Source: Clostridia bacterium
Lineage (GTDB): Bacteria > Bacillota > Clostridia > Oscillospirales > CAG-272
DNA length: 64,000 bases
Reading direction: 5' to 3'
Assembly: GCA_017453205.1 (NCBI GenBank)
Contig: JAFTKO010000012.1
Coordinates: 1-64,000 of the forward strand
The translations under genes and the position numbers were made by a program. This document shows, piece by piece, positions 37,678-47,662 of this stretch. The notes beneath the pieces are model-generated. The model worked only from the letters and a program-made list of their open reading frames with translations. It did no database searches and was not told where the DNA came from. Positions within the stretch are counted from its first letter, which is position 1. Each line of letters starts with the position of its first letter.

Positions 37678-38241
37678 ATGAAAAAGGATTTTACAAAGGT
37701 TTTGATCGTGATCGGTTTGGTTTTGGTATTGGTCGGTATTTTGCTCAACGGCTTGATCAATGAGGAAACAGTGGAATACGTGTTTGCTATTCCTTATCTT
37801 GCCGTTGCGTTGTCTTGCACGTTTGTGCTTTCCAAAAATGAGATGCTTGTCAATATGGGGTATATTTTGTCGTCAATGTGCGGTGTTTACGGGATTGTAA
37901 TGTTTCCGATGGGAAGATACATGCTGATGATTTCCGCCATCGGGATGATCCTTATGCTGATTGCCGCCGTCATTTATACAATCGCAAGGACATTGGAATT
38001 TTCGGGTTTTGTAAAAACAAACGTAGCGTCCGATGCGGTTGCTTTATTGATACAGTATAAGCATATGGAAAAAGAAGCGGTGATTACCACAGAAGAATTT
38101 GAAATGTTAAAAAATAAAACATTTGAAAATTCCAAGCCTCAAATTTCTTCTTTGGAGGATTTGAAAAAATGGAAGTCGCTGTTGGATCAGCAGATTATCA
38201 CTGAGGAAGAGTTTGCAAGCTTGAAGTCGAAGGTCTTTTAA
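37678..38241 (+). CDS. Four-helix membrane protein with two SHOCT-like tails
   Basis: A 187-residue protein with about four membrane helices in the first 110 residues. Two short SHOCT-like segments follow: AVITTEEFEMLKNKTF and QIITEEEFASLKSKVF, each preceded by a helix. SHOCT motifs are thought to mediate oligomer or protein contacts; tandem copies are unusual. The divergent XRE gene probably regulates it. The function is unknown. Confidence 0.8.
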   Translation: MKKDFTKVLIVIGLVLVLVGILLNGLINEETVEYVFAIPYLAVALSCTFVLSKNEMLVNMGYILSSMCGVYGIVMFPMGRYMLMISAIGMILMLIAAVIYTIARTLEFSGFVKTNVASDAVALLIQYKHMEKEAVITTEEFEMLKNKTFENSKPQISSLEDLKKWKSLLDQQIITEEEFASLKSKVF

Positions 38242-38280
38242 GAAAAACGGAACGAAAAAACGGCACAAAACAGAGGACTG

Positions 38281-39621
38281 TCAATCGGCAGTCCCCTTGC
38301 TTTTTTTGTGAAAATATTTTTCCGTTTCTTGTTTGATCTCCTTTCGCATCAGTACCAACATCAGCAGGTTGAGCGTCGTCAGCGCCGCAATGGCAAAGTC
38401 CGAAATGTTCCACACGCTCTCCGGGGCGGTGATGGCTCCGACAAATATGCAAATGCCGAGAGCAAGTAAGTAGAGGTATTTTGCAAGCGGTTTGCGCGTC
38501 AAAAACGCCAAGCTTTCCAAACCGTAATTTGCCCAGCAAAGCACCGTCGCATAGCCAAAGCAGAGGATCGCCGCGCAAAAGAACCACTCCGACCATCCGC
38601 CAAGCACTGAGGAATAGGCGCGGATGGCTGTCATAATGGCGTCATTTTCAAAGAGCTCGGCGTTCGGAAAGCCCACAAGGATCACCAAAGCTGTGACGGT
38701 ACAAAGCAGGATCGTGTCAACAAATACCTCAAAAATCCCCCAAACCCCCTGTGCCGCGGGGGAAGAAGTGTGTGCGGCGGCGTGTGCGGTGGGGGCGGTT
38801 CCGCATCCCGCCTCATTGGAAAGGAGCCCACGCATGGTGCCGATGCGCAACGCGCGTGAGGTCAAAAAGCCGATGACACCGCCGCCCATGCTCTCTGCGG
38901 AGAATGCCTCACGGAAGATCGACGCAAAGGCTTCTCCCACAGTGTCACGGCGCAAAATGAGCACTGCCACCGACAGGATCAGATATCCTGCCGTCATGAT
39001 AGGGACGAGAAGCTCGGTGAGCGCGGAAATTCCTTTACTGCCGCGAATGATGACGGGGAGTGCGAGCACGGCGAGAATGATACCTGTGATCCACGTCGGA
39101 AGCTTCAACACGCCCTCGAATGCCGAGGAGATGGCGTTGACCTGGATTACACAGCCCATGCCCAGCGCGTCAATGATCATGAGGAGCGCAAAAACCCCCG
39201 ATATCACTGTCGCTGTGCGGAGCATTTTGTGCGATGTAAAACAATCCTTTATATAATAGTAGGCGCCGCCGAAAAATCCGTTTTTGTGTTCTCTGCGGTG
39301 GGAGACTGCCAATAGGATCTCGGCGTATTTGAGGACGGTGGCGACCAGTGCCGACACCCACATCCAAAAAATTGCGCCCGCGCCGCCGATGCGGATCGCA
39401 CTTGCCACGCCTACAATGTTTCCCACGCCAAGCGTTCCCGCCAGTGCCAACATCACTGCGCGGAACGGCGACACACCGCCCTCCGGTGCGGGGGTGCGCA
39501 GGGCTTTCCACATTTTGCGCGGACTGCGCAAGGGCTGAAATTTGAGATAACAAAGAAAATACAGCCCGCATACCATCAAAAGCGGCGGTACCAACCCGCC
39601 CGTCAGTATCCATTTCAACAC
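38281..39621 (-). CDS. Sodium:amino acid symporter, AGCS (alanine/glycine) family
   Basis: A 446-residue transporter with about 10-11 helices. The family signatures are present: LGVGNIVGVASAIRIGGAGAIFWMW early on, then GGAYYYIKDC and NEAGCGTAPTAHAAAHT. It would take up alanine or glycine with Na+. GTG at 39621 follows a GGAGGTG site. The first TM region is short compared with some members, but the core is complete. It converges on the SHOCT gene, with a small hairpin (38273-38290) between stops. Confidence 0.92.
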   Translation of the reverse strand: MLKWILTGGLVPPLLMVCGLYFLCYLKFQPLRSPRKMWKALRTPAPEGGVSPFRAVMLALAGTLGVGNIVGVASAIRIGGAGAIFWMWVSALVATVLKYAEILLAVSHRREHKNGFFGGAYYYIKDCFTSHKMLRTATVISGVFALLMIIDALGMGCVIQVNAISSAFEGVLKLPTWITGIILAVLALPVIIRGSKGISALTELLVPIMTAGYLILSVAVLILRRDTVGEAFASIFREAFSAESMGGGVIGFLTSRALRIGTMRGLLSNEAGCGTAPTAHAAAHTSSPAAQGVWGIFEVFVDTILLCTVTALVILVGFPNAELFENDAIMTAIRAYSSVLGGWSEWFFCAAILCFGYATVLCWANYGLESLAFLTRKPLAKYLYLLALGICIFVGAITAPESVWNISDFAIAALTTLNLLMLVLMRKEIKQETEKYFHKKSKGTAD

Positions 39622-39776
39622 CGAAAAACACCTCCGACACCCAAAGCGGTTCCTTTTTTATTGTATGAGCAAGGTTGTCTTTCTATTCCTCGGCGAACTG
39701 CGTCGATTTTTAGCACCCGCCCCCCACAATAAAACAATAAATTTGTTAAAAGAATGTGAATATTACAAAAAAGGGC

Positions 39777-39804
39777 TTGATTTTTCCAAAAAAAGGTTTA
39801 AAAT
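39777..39804 (+). promoter_or_regulatory. Promoter of groESL
   Basis: -35 TTGATT (39777-39782), 16 bp spacer, -10 TAAAAT (39799-39804), followed at once by CIRCE. Confidence 0.7.
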
Positions 39805-39815
39805 AATAGCAAGAG

Positions 39816-39842
39816 TTAGCACTCCAAGCTTTTGAGTGCTAA
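39816..39842. promoter_or_regulatory. CIRCE operator (HrcA site)
   Basis: TTAGCACTC (39816-39824), a 9-base spacer and GAGTGCTAA (39834-39842) match the CIRCE consensus perfectly. HrcA represses groESL here until heat shock. No hrcA gene is in the window. Confidence 0.97.
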
Positions 39843-39897
39843 TTTTCAAAGTAAAAAATCATATTTCGAGAGAAACAAATAAGGAGGACTCTGAACT

Positions 39898-40185
39898 ATG
39901 AACATCAAACCGCTTTCCGACAGAGTGGTAGTAAAGCTCGTCGAAGCCGAAGAAAAAACGAAAACAGGTATTTTTTTGACCGCGTCCGCACAGGAAAAGC
40001 CGCAGGTCGCCGAGGTGGTAGCCGTAGGTCCCGGCGCACGCGACGATAACGGTAAGCTGATCCCGATGGAAGTTAAGGTCGGCGACAAGGTCATCACCGG
40101 TAAATATTCGGGCACCGAAGTCAAAATGGACGGCACCGAGTACACAATCGTCAAACAGAGCGACATTCTCGCAATTGTAGAATAA
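39898..40185 (+). CDS. groES: Co-chaperonin GroES
   Basis: A 95-residue co-chaperonin that caps GroEL. It has the standard start [11 protein letters not shown], the mobile loop region TKTGIFLTA and the end QSDILAIVE. The AAGGAGGA site is strong. It is controlled by the CIRCE element upstream and groEL follows 17 bases after its stop. Confidence 0.98.
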   Translation: MNIKPLSDRVVVKLVEAEEKTKTGIFLTASAQEKPQVAEVVAVGPGARDDNGKLIPMEVKVGDKVITGKYSGTEVKMDGTEYTIVKQSDILAIVE

Positions 40186-40196
40186 TGGAGGCGTAA

Positions 40197-41834
<1,638 letters not shown>

Positions 41835-41853
41835 GATAAATACCTGTGATTTT

Positions 41854-41915
41854 GCGGGGGAAGAAACTTTTTGCAAAAAGTTTCTTCCCCCGCACCCCCA
41901 TCTTCAAAAACTTTT
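41854..41915 (-). repeat. G-rich hairpin repeat, copy 2 (minus orientation)
   Basis: Perfect 19 bp arms (GCGGGGGAAGAAACTTTTT at 41854-41872 and its complement at 41875-41893) with a 2-base loop. On the minus strand they are preceded by AAAAGTTTTTGAAG and GGGGGT, the same arrangement as the copies at 27119 and 53091. No T-tract follows, so it is not a normal terminator. Confidence 0.75.
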
Positions 41916-41942
41916 ACAAAATGGATTTGTCTATCCTCAAAC

Positions 41943-41969
41943 GGAACTGCTGCATGGCGGTTCTTTTTT
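41943..41969 (+). terminator. Terminator of groESL
   Basis: GAACTGC (41944-41950) pairs with GCGGTTC (41957-41963), one G-U pair, followed by T6. Confidence 0.8.
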
Positions 41970-41989
41970 AGTTGCGTTGTAAAATAAAA

Positions 41990-42018
41990 GAAGGAACCGC
42001 GATGTTTGCGGTTCCTTC
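41990..42018 (-). terminator. Terminator of the minus-strand gene at 42347-43498
   Basis: Perfect 11 bp stem (41990-42000 with 42008-42018); on the minus strand it is followed by TTTTATTTT. The four-hairpin repeat therefore lies in that gene's 3' untranslated region. Confidence 0.78.
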
Positions 42019-42057
42019 AGCTTGATGACAAAGATGTTCGCATTGGCAAAATAGATA

Positions 42058-42225
42058 AAAGTTTTCGTCCGCCTTTTTCAAAAGGCGGTGCAGTGGAGGG
42101 CGCGGAGCCCTCCTCGCGCTCCGCAGAGCGCGAAATTCCTCATACGGCGTTCTCTTTTGTGAGCTTTTCTCTTGCGCCTCTTTCTTGCAAGAGAAAAGCG
42201 GCTAAGGTGTTTTTGCAATTTAACA
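42058..42225. repeat. Four-hairpin dispersed repeat, copy A
   Basis: A 168-base unit repeated at 60939-61106. It has four hairpins in order: H1 42069-42088 (9 bp), H2 42095-42113 (GGAGGGC/GCCCTCC), H3 42116-42131 (GCGCTC/GAGCGC), H4 42163-42199 (12 bp). The 47 bases at 42090-42136 are identical in both copies. H1 and H4 differ between copies but each keeps full pairing. It encodes no credible protein. Another hairpin (42256-42265 with 42279-42288) lies just outside. Confidence 0.85.
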
Positions 42226-42346
42226 AACTGTTATTTTTTGAATGGGGGCAGCGGTCGGAAGAAACCGCAGTGTTTGCAGTTTCTTCCGAGAATAGCTTTA
42301 ATCTGTTTGGTGAAAGTTTTTTATCCCGCCGGAGGCACGCTCCTGT

Positions 42347-43498
42347 TTAATCCTTGACCAGTTCCAAGGCATCAAAGTCGACGGAGTAGAGAATTTTGGT
42401 AGCAGAGGGGATGGAGACGGGGATGCGGGAGGCGATGGGCTTAGAGGAGGTGACGGGGAGCTCGTCAAAGATCCATTCATTGCCGCCGCCGAGGATCTTG
42501 TTGTCGGCGTTGAGATATTGGTAATGTACGATGACCGAGCGGAGGGGACGGTCGTAGGTGTTGGAAAGGTTAGCGAGAAGCTTAGTGGCGTTCTCGGGGC
42601 GGGAAACACGGAGCTCGGAGAGCTTGATGTGCTTCATAATGGGGGTGGAGAGCTTAAAGTGAGAAGATGCCTTTGCCGTGGCAGAGAGACTTGCGACTGC
42701 CGCACCGCGGATCTTTTTGGTTACGCCAAAGTGGTAGATGGCACGGGGATCGATGGATTGGAGCTGATCCTTGATGACTGTGATCACATTCCCGTCGCGG
42801 TCCTTGAGCGTGATATCAATGCCGATGCCGCGCGCCATGCGGTCGGGGTTGGGGTTTTCGATGTCTATACCGAGCGAGAGCATATAGGTGTCGCCGTCGC
42901 GCTTTCCCGCACTTCCGCCCAATGCACGAATTTTGAGGGGAAGGGGTTCGGGCTCGGGCGCGGCGGTCAGATCGTCCAGCATGCGGCGGAAGGACTCGTA
43001 ATAGCTCCACGTGTAGGTCTTTTCGGGGTTGCGGTCCTCCATATAGGCGAACTCCATCAGACATACCGTAAACAGGCGCAGATATTGCATGACAGTGCCG
43101 ATCTGCTCCCCGTCAATGCCGAGAGCAAGACAGGTCGACCAATACGAGCCGTCGGAGAGGGTAAAGCGGTTGCCGTATTTGCGGGAGAGTGCGCGGTAGG
43201 CGTCGCATTTTTGGTCGCGGAATGCCTCGATCATGGTCGTTACGATTGACTCGTCGAATATTCCCGATACGGCGTGGCGGTAAAAGCTTTCGGCGGCGTC
43301 AGGCTCCCAGCCTTGCGCGTATGCCTCGGAAAGCAGAGCGAATGAAAACTGCCCGTACATATTCAAGTCGGGGAGCAGGGGGCACAGGTCCAATTGTCTT
43401 TCGGGATTGACCACACAGGAGAGAGAAAGAAACTCGCGTATGTCGCGGATCACCTCTCCAACGCCCTTGCCGACTGCCTTTTGAAATTCTGTTTCCAT
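42347..43498 (-). CDS. Unknown cytoplasmic protein, possible FxLYD-like C-terminus
   Basis: A 383-residue protein with no signal peptide or membrane helix. The first 180 residues are helical with many Tyr, Leu and Glu residues. After a short AAPEPEPLPL linker, the last 190 residues look beta-rich, with a segment like an FxLYD domain (SNTYDRPLRSVIVHYQYLNA). I do not recognise the whole. ATG at 43498 has an AAAGG site about 13 bases upstream. It has its own terminator and is divergent from nfnA. Confidence 0.75.
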   Translation of the reverse strand: METEFQKAVGKGVGEVIRDIREFLSLSCVVNPERQLDLCPLLPDLNMYGQFSFALLSEAYAQGWEPDAAESFYRHAVSGIFDESIVTTMIEAFRDQKCDAYRALSRKYGNRFTLSDGSYWSTCLALGIDGEQIGTVMQYLRLFTVCLMEFAYMEDRNPEKTYTWSYYESFRRMLDDLTAAPEPEPLPLKIRALGGSAGKRDGDTYMLSLGIDIENPNPDRMARGIGIDITLKDRDGNVITVIKDQLQSIDPRAIYHFGVTKKIRGAAVASLSATAKASSHFKLSTPIMKHIKLSELRVSRPENATKLLANLSNTYDRPLRSVIVHYQYLNADNKILGGGNEWIFDELPVTSSKPIASRIPVSIPSATKILYSVDFDALELVKD

Positions 43499-43552
43499 CC
43501 GTATTTACCAAACCTTTCCGTAAAAAATCTTTGAAAAAATCAACTTTGGCTA

Positions 43553-43581
43553 TTGAAATCTTAAAAAAAATGTTGTATAAT
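43553..43581 (+). promoter_or_regulatory. Promoter of nfnAB
   Basis: -35 TTGAAA (43553-43558), 17 bp spacer, perfect -10 TATAAT (43576-43581). Confidence 0.8.
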
Positions 43582-43693
43582 GTACAATATCTTATTTATT
43601 ATACACCCAACCGCCGATTTTGGCAAGAGGAATTTTGGATTTTGGTGTGTTTTTTCATCAAAATCCCGCAAACAGAAAGGTCGTGGATCAAAA

Positions 43694-44536
43694 ATGTATC
43701 GAATTTTGGAAAAAAGAAAACTGAATCCCACGGTGACGCTGATGAAGATTGACGCGCCCGCGGTTGCAAAAAAAGCCAACCCCGGACAGTTCATCATTTT
43801 GCGTACCGATGCCGACGGGGAACGAATCCCCTTGACCATTGCGGACTATGACCGCACGGCGGGCAGTGTGACCATTATTTTCCAAATCGTGGGTGCGACC
43901 ACCGAACAGCTGAACCATATGGAGGCGGGCGAATGTCTGCACGATTTTGTGGGACCGCTCGGCAGAGCCACCGAGACCGATGGCAAAAAGAAAGTTGCCG
44001 TGGTGGGCGGCGGCGTGGGTTGTGCCATCGCTTACCCCGTTGCAAAAAAGTTTTTTGAGCAGGGGACCGAGGTGCATACCATCGCGGGCTTCCGCAACAG
44101 CGAGCTGGTCATTCTTGAGGACGAGTTTGCGGCGGCGTCCACACGCTTTGTCAAAATGTCGGACGACGGTTCTTGGGGGGAAAAGGGGCTTGTGACCGAT
44201 GCGCTCCGCAAGCTGATCGAGAGCGGTGAGCAATACGATGAGGTCATTACCATCGGACCGCTCCCCATGATGAAATTCGTTTGCAAGCTGACAAAAGAAT
44301 TTGGAATTAAGACTGTCGCTTCCATGAACCCGATCATGATCGACGGTACGGGCATGTGCGGCGGTTGCCGACTGACTGTGGGCGGCGAAACAAAATTCGC
44401 CTGTGTCGACGGACCCGAGTTTGACGGTCATCTAATCGATTTTGACGAGGCAATTGCGCGTTCGTCGATGTATAAGCCCTTTGAGAGAGCGGCGCACGAG
44501 GCGACCTGCAATCTCTTTGCCAAGGAGGTCAAGTAA
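43694..44536 (+). CDS. nfnA: NADH-dependent ferredoxin:NADP+ oxidoreductase, NfnA-type subunit
   Basis: A 280-residue FAD/[2Fe-2S] protein of the ferredoxin reductase family. The FAD motif RIPLTIADYD, the nucleotide-binding VVGGGVGCAIAYP and the C-terminal cysteine cluster MCGGCRLTV followed by FACVDGPEF are present. With NfnB it bifurcates electrons: NADPH reduces NAD+ and ferredoxin, or the reverse. A PyrK-like or sulfide dehydrogenase subunit is a weaker alternative, but the adjacent NfnB gene decides. ATG 43694 has a GAAAGG site; the upstream part of the frame overlaps the promoter. Confidence 0.92.
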   Translation: MYRILEKRKLNPTVTLMKIDAPAVAKKANPGQFIILRTDADGERIPLTIADYDRTAGSVTIIFQIVGATTEQLNHMEAGECLHDFVGPLGRATETDGKKKVAVVGGGVGCAIAYPVAKKFFEQGTEVHTIAGFRNSELVILEDEFAAASTRFVKMSDDGSWGEKGLVTDALRKLIESGEQYDEVITIGPLPMMKFVCKLTKEFGIKTVASMNPIMIDGTGMCGGCRLTVGGETKFACVDGPEFDGHLIDFDEAIARSSMYKPFERAAHEATCNLFAKEVK

Positions 44537-44537
44537 T

Positions 44538-45926
44538 ATGCCGAACATGTCACCTAAAAAGAACCCCATGCCGTCGCAGGATGCCAAGGTTCGCGCACGT
44601 AATTTTGAAGAAGTCGCTTTGGGATATACCGCGCAAACAGCACTGGACGAAGCGGACCGCTGCTTGAATTGCAAAAAGCCGCTTTGCGTCGAGGGCTGTC
44701 CCGTTGGCATCTCGATCCCGAGCTTTATCCAAAAAGTGAAAGTGGGCGAGTTTGAAGAGGCCTACCGCATTATCACCGAGTCGAGCTCTCTGCCTGCCGT
44801 TTGCGGACGTGTCTGCCCGCAGGAAAGCCAGTGCGAGGGCAAGTGCGTGCGAGGGATCAAAGGCGAGCCCGTCGGCATCGGACGTCTTGAGCGGTTTGTA
44901 GCCGATTACCACAACGCAAACAACACCGCGGCGCCGCAAAAGCCGATTGCAAACGGTCACCGCGTGGCGGTGGTCGGGTCGGGTCCTTCGGGGCTTACCT
45001 GCGCGGGCGATCTTGCCAAAAAAGGATATGATGTCACCGTATTTGAGGCGCTCCATACTGCGGGCGGTGTGTTGGTGTACGGCATTCCCGAGTTCCGTTT
45101 GCCCAAGGCGATCGTGGCAAAGGAGATCGAGACACTGAAAGCTTTGGGCGTTAAGATCGCGGTCAACACCGTAGTCGGCAAGACCGTGTCTGTCGAGGAA
45201 TTGATGAAAGAAGAAGGATTTGAAGCCGTGTTTATCGGTTCGGGCGCGGGACTGCCTCGCTTTATGAATATCCCCGGCGAAAATCTCAAGGGTGTGTACT
45301 CGGCAAACGAGTTTTTGACACGTGTCAATTTGATGAAGGCTTACCGTGATGGCAGTACCACGCCCATTCAACACGCAAAGCGCGTAGTAGTGGTCGGCGG
45401 CGGTAACGTGGCAATGGATGCCGCGCGCAGTGCTCTGCGTCTCGGTGCCGAAAAGGTCTACATCGTCTACCGACGCTCGTTGGAAGAGCTTCCCGCACGA
45501 AGAGAGGAAGTCGAGCACGCGATGGAGGAGGGCGTGGAGTTCAAGCTGCTCAACAATCCCGTCGAGATCCTTGGCGACGAGAACGGCTTTGTATGTGCTG
45601 TCAAATGCGTATGTATGCAGCTTGGTGAGCCCGACGCGTCGGGCCGTCGTAGTCCTGTGGAGGTTCCCGATTCGGAGTTCCTGCTTGCATGTGACAGCGT
45701 GATCATGTCTATCGGCACCTCTCCCAATCCCTTGATCAAATCGACCACTGCGGGGTTGGAGGTTAACCGTCGCGGCGGTATCGTGGTCACCGAGGAAACG
45801 GGAAAAACCTCGCTCGACGGTGTTTATGCGGGCGGTGATGCCGTTACCGGTGCCGCAACCGTCATCCTTGCCATGGGCGCCGGCAAAACCGCCGCCAAAG
45901 CGATCGATGAATATTTAAATCGTTGA
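44538..45926 (+). CDS. nfnB: NADH-dependent ferredoxin:NADP+ oxidoreductase, NfnB-type subunit
   Basis: A 462-residue GltD-like flavoprotein. The N-terminal Fe-S region has DRCLNCKKPLCVEGCPVGI and VCPQESQCEGKC, and two Rossmann folds follow (VVGSGPSGLTCAGDLAKKG and VVVVGGGNVAMDAARSA). Electron-bifurcating Nfn links NADH, NADPH and ferredoxin. AAGGAGGT precedes the ATG, which lies 1 base after the nfnA stop. It would supply NADPH for the GDH encoded 1.7 kb downstream. Confidence 0.93.
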   Translation: MPNMSPKKNPMPSQDAKVRARNFEEVALGYTAQTALDEADRCLNCKKPLCVEGCPVGISIPSFIQKVKVGEFEEAYRIITESSSLPAVCGRVCPQESQCEGKCVRGIKGEPVGIGRLERFVADYHNANNTAAPQKPIANGHRVAVVGSGPSGLTCAGDLAKKGYDVTVFEALHTAGGVLVYGIPEFRLPKAIVAKEIETLKALGVKIAVNTVVGKTVSVEELMKEEGFEAVFIGSGAGLPRFMNIPGENLKGVYSANEFLTRVNLMKAYRDGSTTPIQHAKRVVVVGGGNVAMDAARSALRLGAEKVYIVYRRSLEELPARREEVEHAMEEGVEFKLLNNPVEILGDENGFVCAVKCVCMQLGEPDASGRRSPVEVPDSEFLLACDSVIMSIGTSPNPLIKSTTAGLEVNRRGGIVVTEETGKTSLDGVYAGGDAVTGAATVILAMGAGKTAAKAIDEYLNR

Positions 45927-45937
45927 ATATCTTGCCG

Positions 45938-45968
45938 GGAGGGGATCTTTTTGAAAGAGATCCCCTCC
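45938..45968. terminator. Terminator after nfnAB
   Basis: GGAGGGGATCT pairs with AGATCCCCTCC; the plus-strand side runs into TAAAAAATTTT, so the T-tract is weak. Confidence 0.6.
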
Positions 45969-46094
45969 TAAAAAATTTTCACGCATTATTTTGGTCGGTG
46001 TTGTAAAAAAAGACGTTTTTTATGTGACGTGAGGTGCGTTTTTTCGGTCTGTTAGGGTGAAAGGTACCTTTACAACAGGGAAGGAGGAAATTAA

Positions 46095-46649
46095 ATGACC
46101 GACGAACAGATCGTGGATCTATACAACAAACGCTCCGAGGACGCCTTGTCAGAGACCGAAAAGAAATACGCGCGTTATTGCCGATATATTGCTTTTTCGA
46201 TCCTGGGCGATGAGGAGGATGCAAAGGAGGTCGTCAACGACACGTATTTGCGGGTGTGGAACAGCATACCGCCGCAATGTCCCCGCTCGCTCAAGGCGTA
46301 TCTCGGAACCGTGACGCGTCATCTTTCACTTGACTATTTGCAAAAAAAGCAAAGCGTGCGGCGCGGCGGCGGGCAATATCACTTGGCATTGGAGGAACTG
46401 GAGGAATGTATTCCCGACAGCTCCGATGACTTGAATGCATCGATTGCACTGCAACAGATATTGAACCGTTTTTTGGGAGGATTGCCTCGCAAAACGCGTG
46501 ACATTTTTGTGCGCCGCTACTGGTATATGAGCCCGATCGCCGAGATCGCAAAGGATTACTCTATGGGTGAGAGCGGTGTCAAAATGCTTTTGCACCGCAC
46601 AAGAAACAAGCTGAAAGAATATTTAAAAAAGGAGGGCTTTTTTGTATGA
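46095..46649 (+). CDS. ECF-type RNA polymerase sigma factor
   Basis: A 184-residue sigma factor with region 2 (about 28-92, YIAFSILGDEEDAKEVVNDTY) and region 4 (about 125-178, LPRKTRDIFVRRYWY, with GVKMLLHRTRNKLKEYL). It directs polymerase to a small regulon when released by its partner. Its stop overlaps the next start (ATGA). GGAAGGAGG lies upstream. A near-palindrome GTGAAAGGTACCTTTAC at about 46058-46074 in the leader may be regulatory. Confidence 0.93.
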   Translation: MTDEQIVDLYNKRSEDALSETEKKYARYCRYIAFSILGDEEDAKEVVNDTYLRVWNSIPPQCPRSLKAYLGTVTRHLSLDYLQKKQSVRRGGGQYHLALEELEECIPDSSDDLNASIALQQILNRFLGGLPRKTRDIFVRRYWYMSPIAEIAKDYSMGESGVKMLLHRTRNKLKEYLKKEGFFV

Positions 46650-47407
46650 AAACCAAAGATTTACTTTATGCCATGGGCGGTATTGACGTGCAATGGATTT
46701 TAGATGCCGCACCCGATGAGGCGGTGCCGAAAGGAAAGACCGGTAAACGCAGATGGGTTATCCCGACAGCGGTTGCTGCAGGCGTATGCGCCGTATTGGT
46801 CTCCGTGTCGGCAGTCTCTACGCTTGCGCGAAACATTGCACTGACAGACGATTCTTACGGGGTACGTGCAAGCTACGCTTGGTTTGTTCCGAAACAGGAA
46901 AAGACAGCAGACCTGCTGGCGTACATGACCGAGGAGGAGCTGTTTTGCAAATGGGATACTGTAGTTTTTCGCGGTACGGTGACAAGCATCGAAAACATCG
47001 TTCTCAATTTTGACGGTCTAAAGGAGTACCGTGCGCTTGTGGAGCTCGAGGTGAGCGAGACCTACCGCGGAGAGGTGGGGGAGAAGGTCACGCTGTTGCT
47101 GCCCTGCCCGATCGGGAACGGTGTGCGTTCGACCGATACCGACACGGTAGACGAGCTGAAGGTGGGTATGAGCGGTATTTTTATGCCGTTGCTGTATGAT
47201 GAGACCTCGGTGATCTCGATGAACGGTGCAAGCTTGGCTCTCCTGGATATTGCCGACGGTGCCTTTCCCGATGGGGTACGCTATGCTTTTTTGGAGGGCA
47301 AGGACGGTTTGATTTTTGACGGGAATGCCTATCCGAGCCTTACGGATGCCGAGACACTGGATGAGATCGAGGCTTATGTGAAAGAGATGATCCAAAAGAC
47401 AGAGTAA
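46646..47407 (+). CDS. Putative membrane anti-sigma factor
   Basis: A 253-residue single-pass membrane protein. A short cytoplasmic start carries no classical zinc anti-sigma motif, a membrane helix lies at about 38-61 and an extracytoplasmic domain of about 190 residues follows (WDTVVFRGTVTSIENI and ALVELEVSETYRGEVGEKV suggest a beta-fold). The ATGA overlap with the sigma gene is typical of sigma/anti-sigma pairs. The signal and the outer fold are not recognised. The 255-base gap after it holds a small hairpin (47429-47445) and the gdhA promoter. Confidence 0.75.
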   Translation: MKTKDLLYAMGGIDVQWILDAAPDEAVPKGKTGKRRWVIPTAVAAGVCAVLVSVSAVSTLARNIALTDDSYGVRASYAWFVPKQEKTADLLAYMTEEELFCKWDTVVFRGTVTSIENIVLNFDGLKEYRALVELEVSETYRGEVGEKVTLLLPCPIGNGVRSTDTDTVDELKVGMSGIFMPLLYDETSVISMNGASLALLDIADGAFPDGVRYAFLEGKDGLIFDGNAYPSLTDAETLDEIEAYVKEMIQKTE

Positions 47408-47518
47408 AATTTTGACTTTTGTGTAACCCCGATGTCTCGCATCGGTATTTGCCCGCATATACTGTTCTTGTGCTTAAAGAATTTAATTTAATTCGCTAAA
47501 ATTTTTTTGCAAAAACTG

Positions 47519-47547
47519 TTGACAAAATGCAATTTTTGTATTATAAT
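47519..47547 (+). promoter_or_regulatory. Promoter of gdhA
   Basis: Perfect -35 TTGACA (47519-47524), 17 bp spacer, perfect -10 TATAAT (47542-47547). The leader is about 110 bases. Confidence 0.9.
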
Positions 47548-47662
47548 AATTTCGTTTCATAATCGCTATTTGAAGGAAAATGAGGCGAGAATCACAAAAT
47601 TGTGAAATTCTTGTCAATCAATCTTGCAAAAAGCAAAGCCAAATTCAGGAGGAACATACAGA

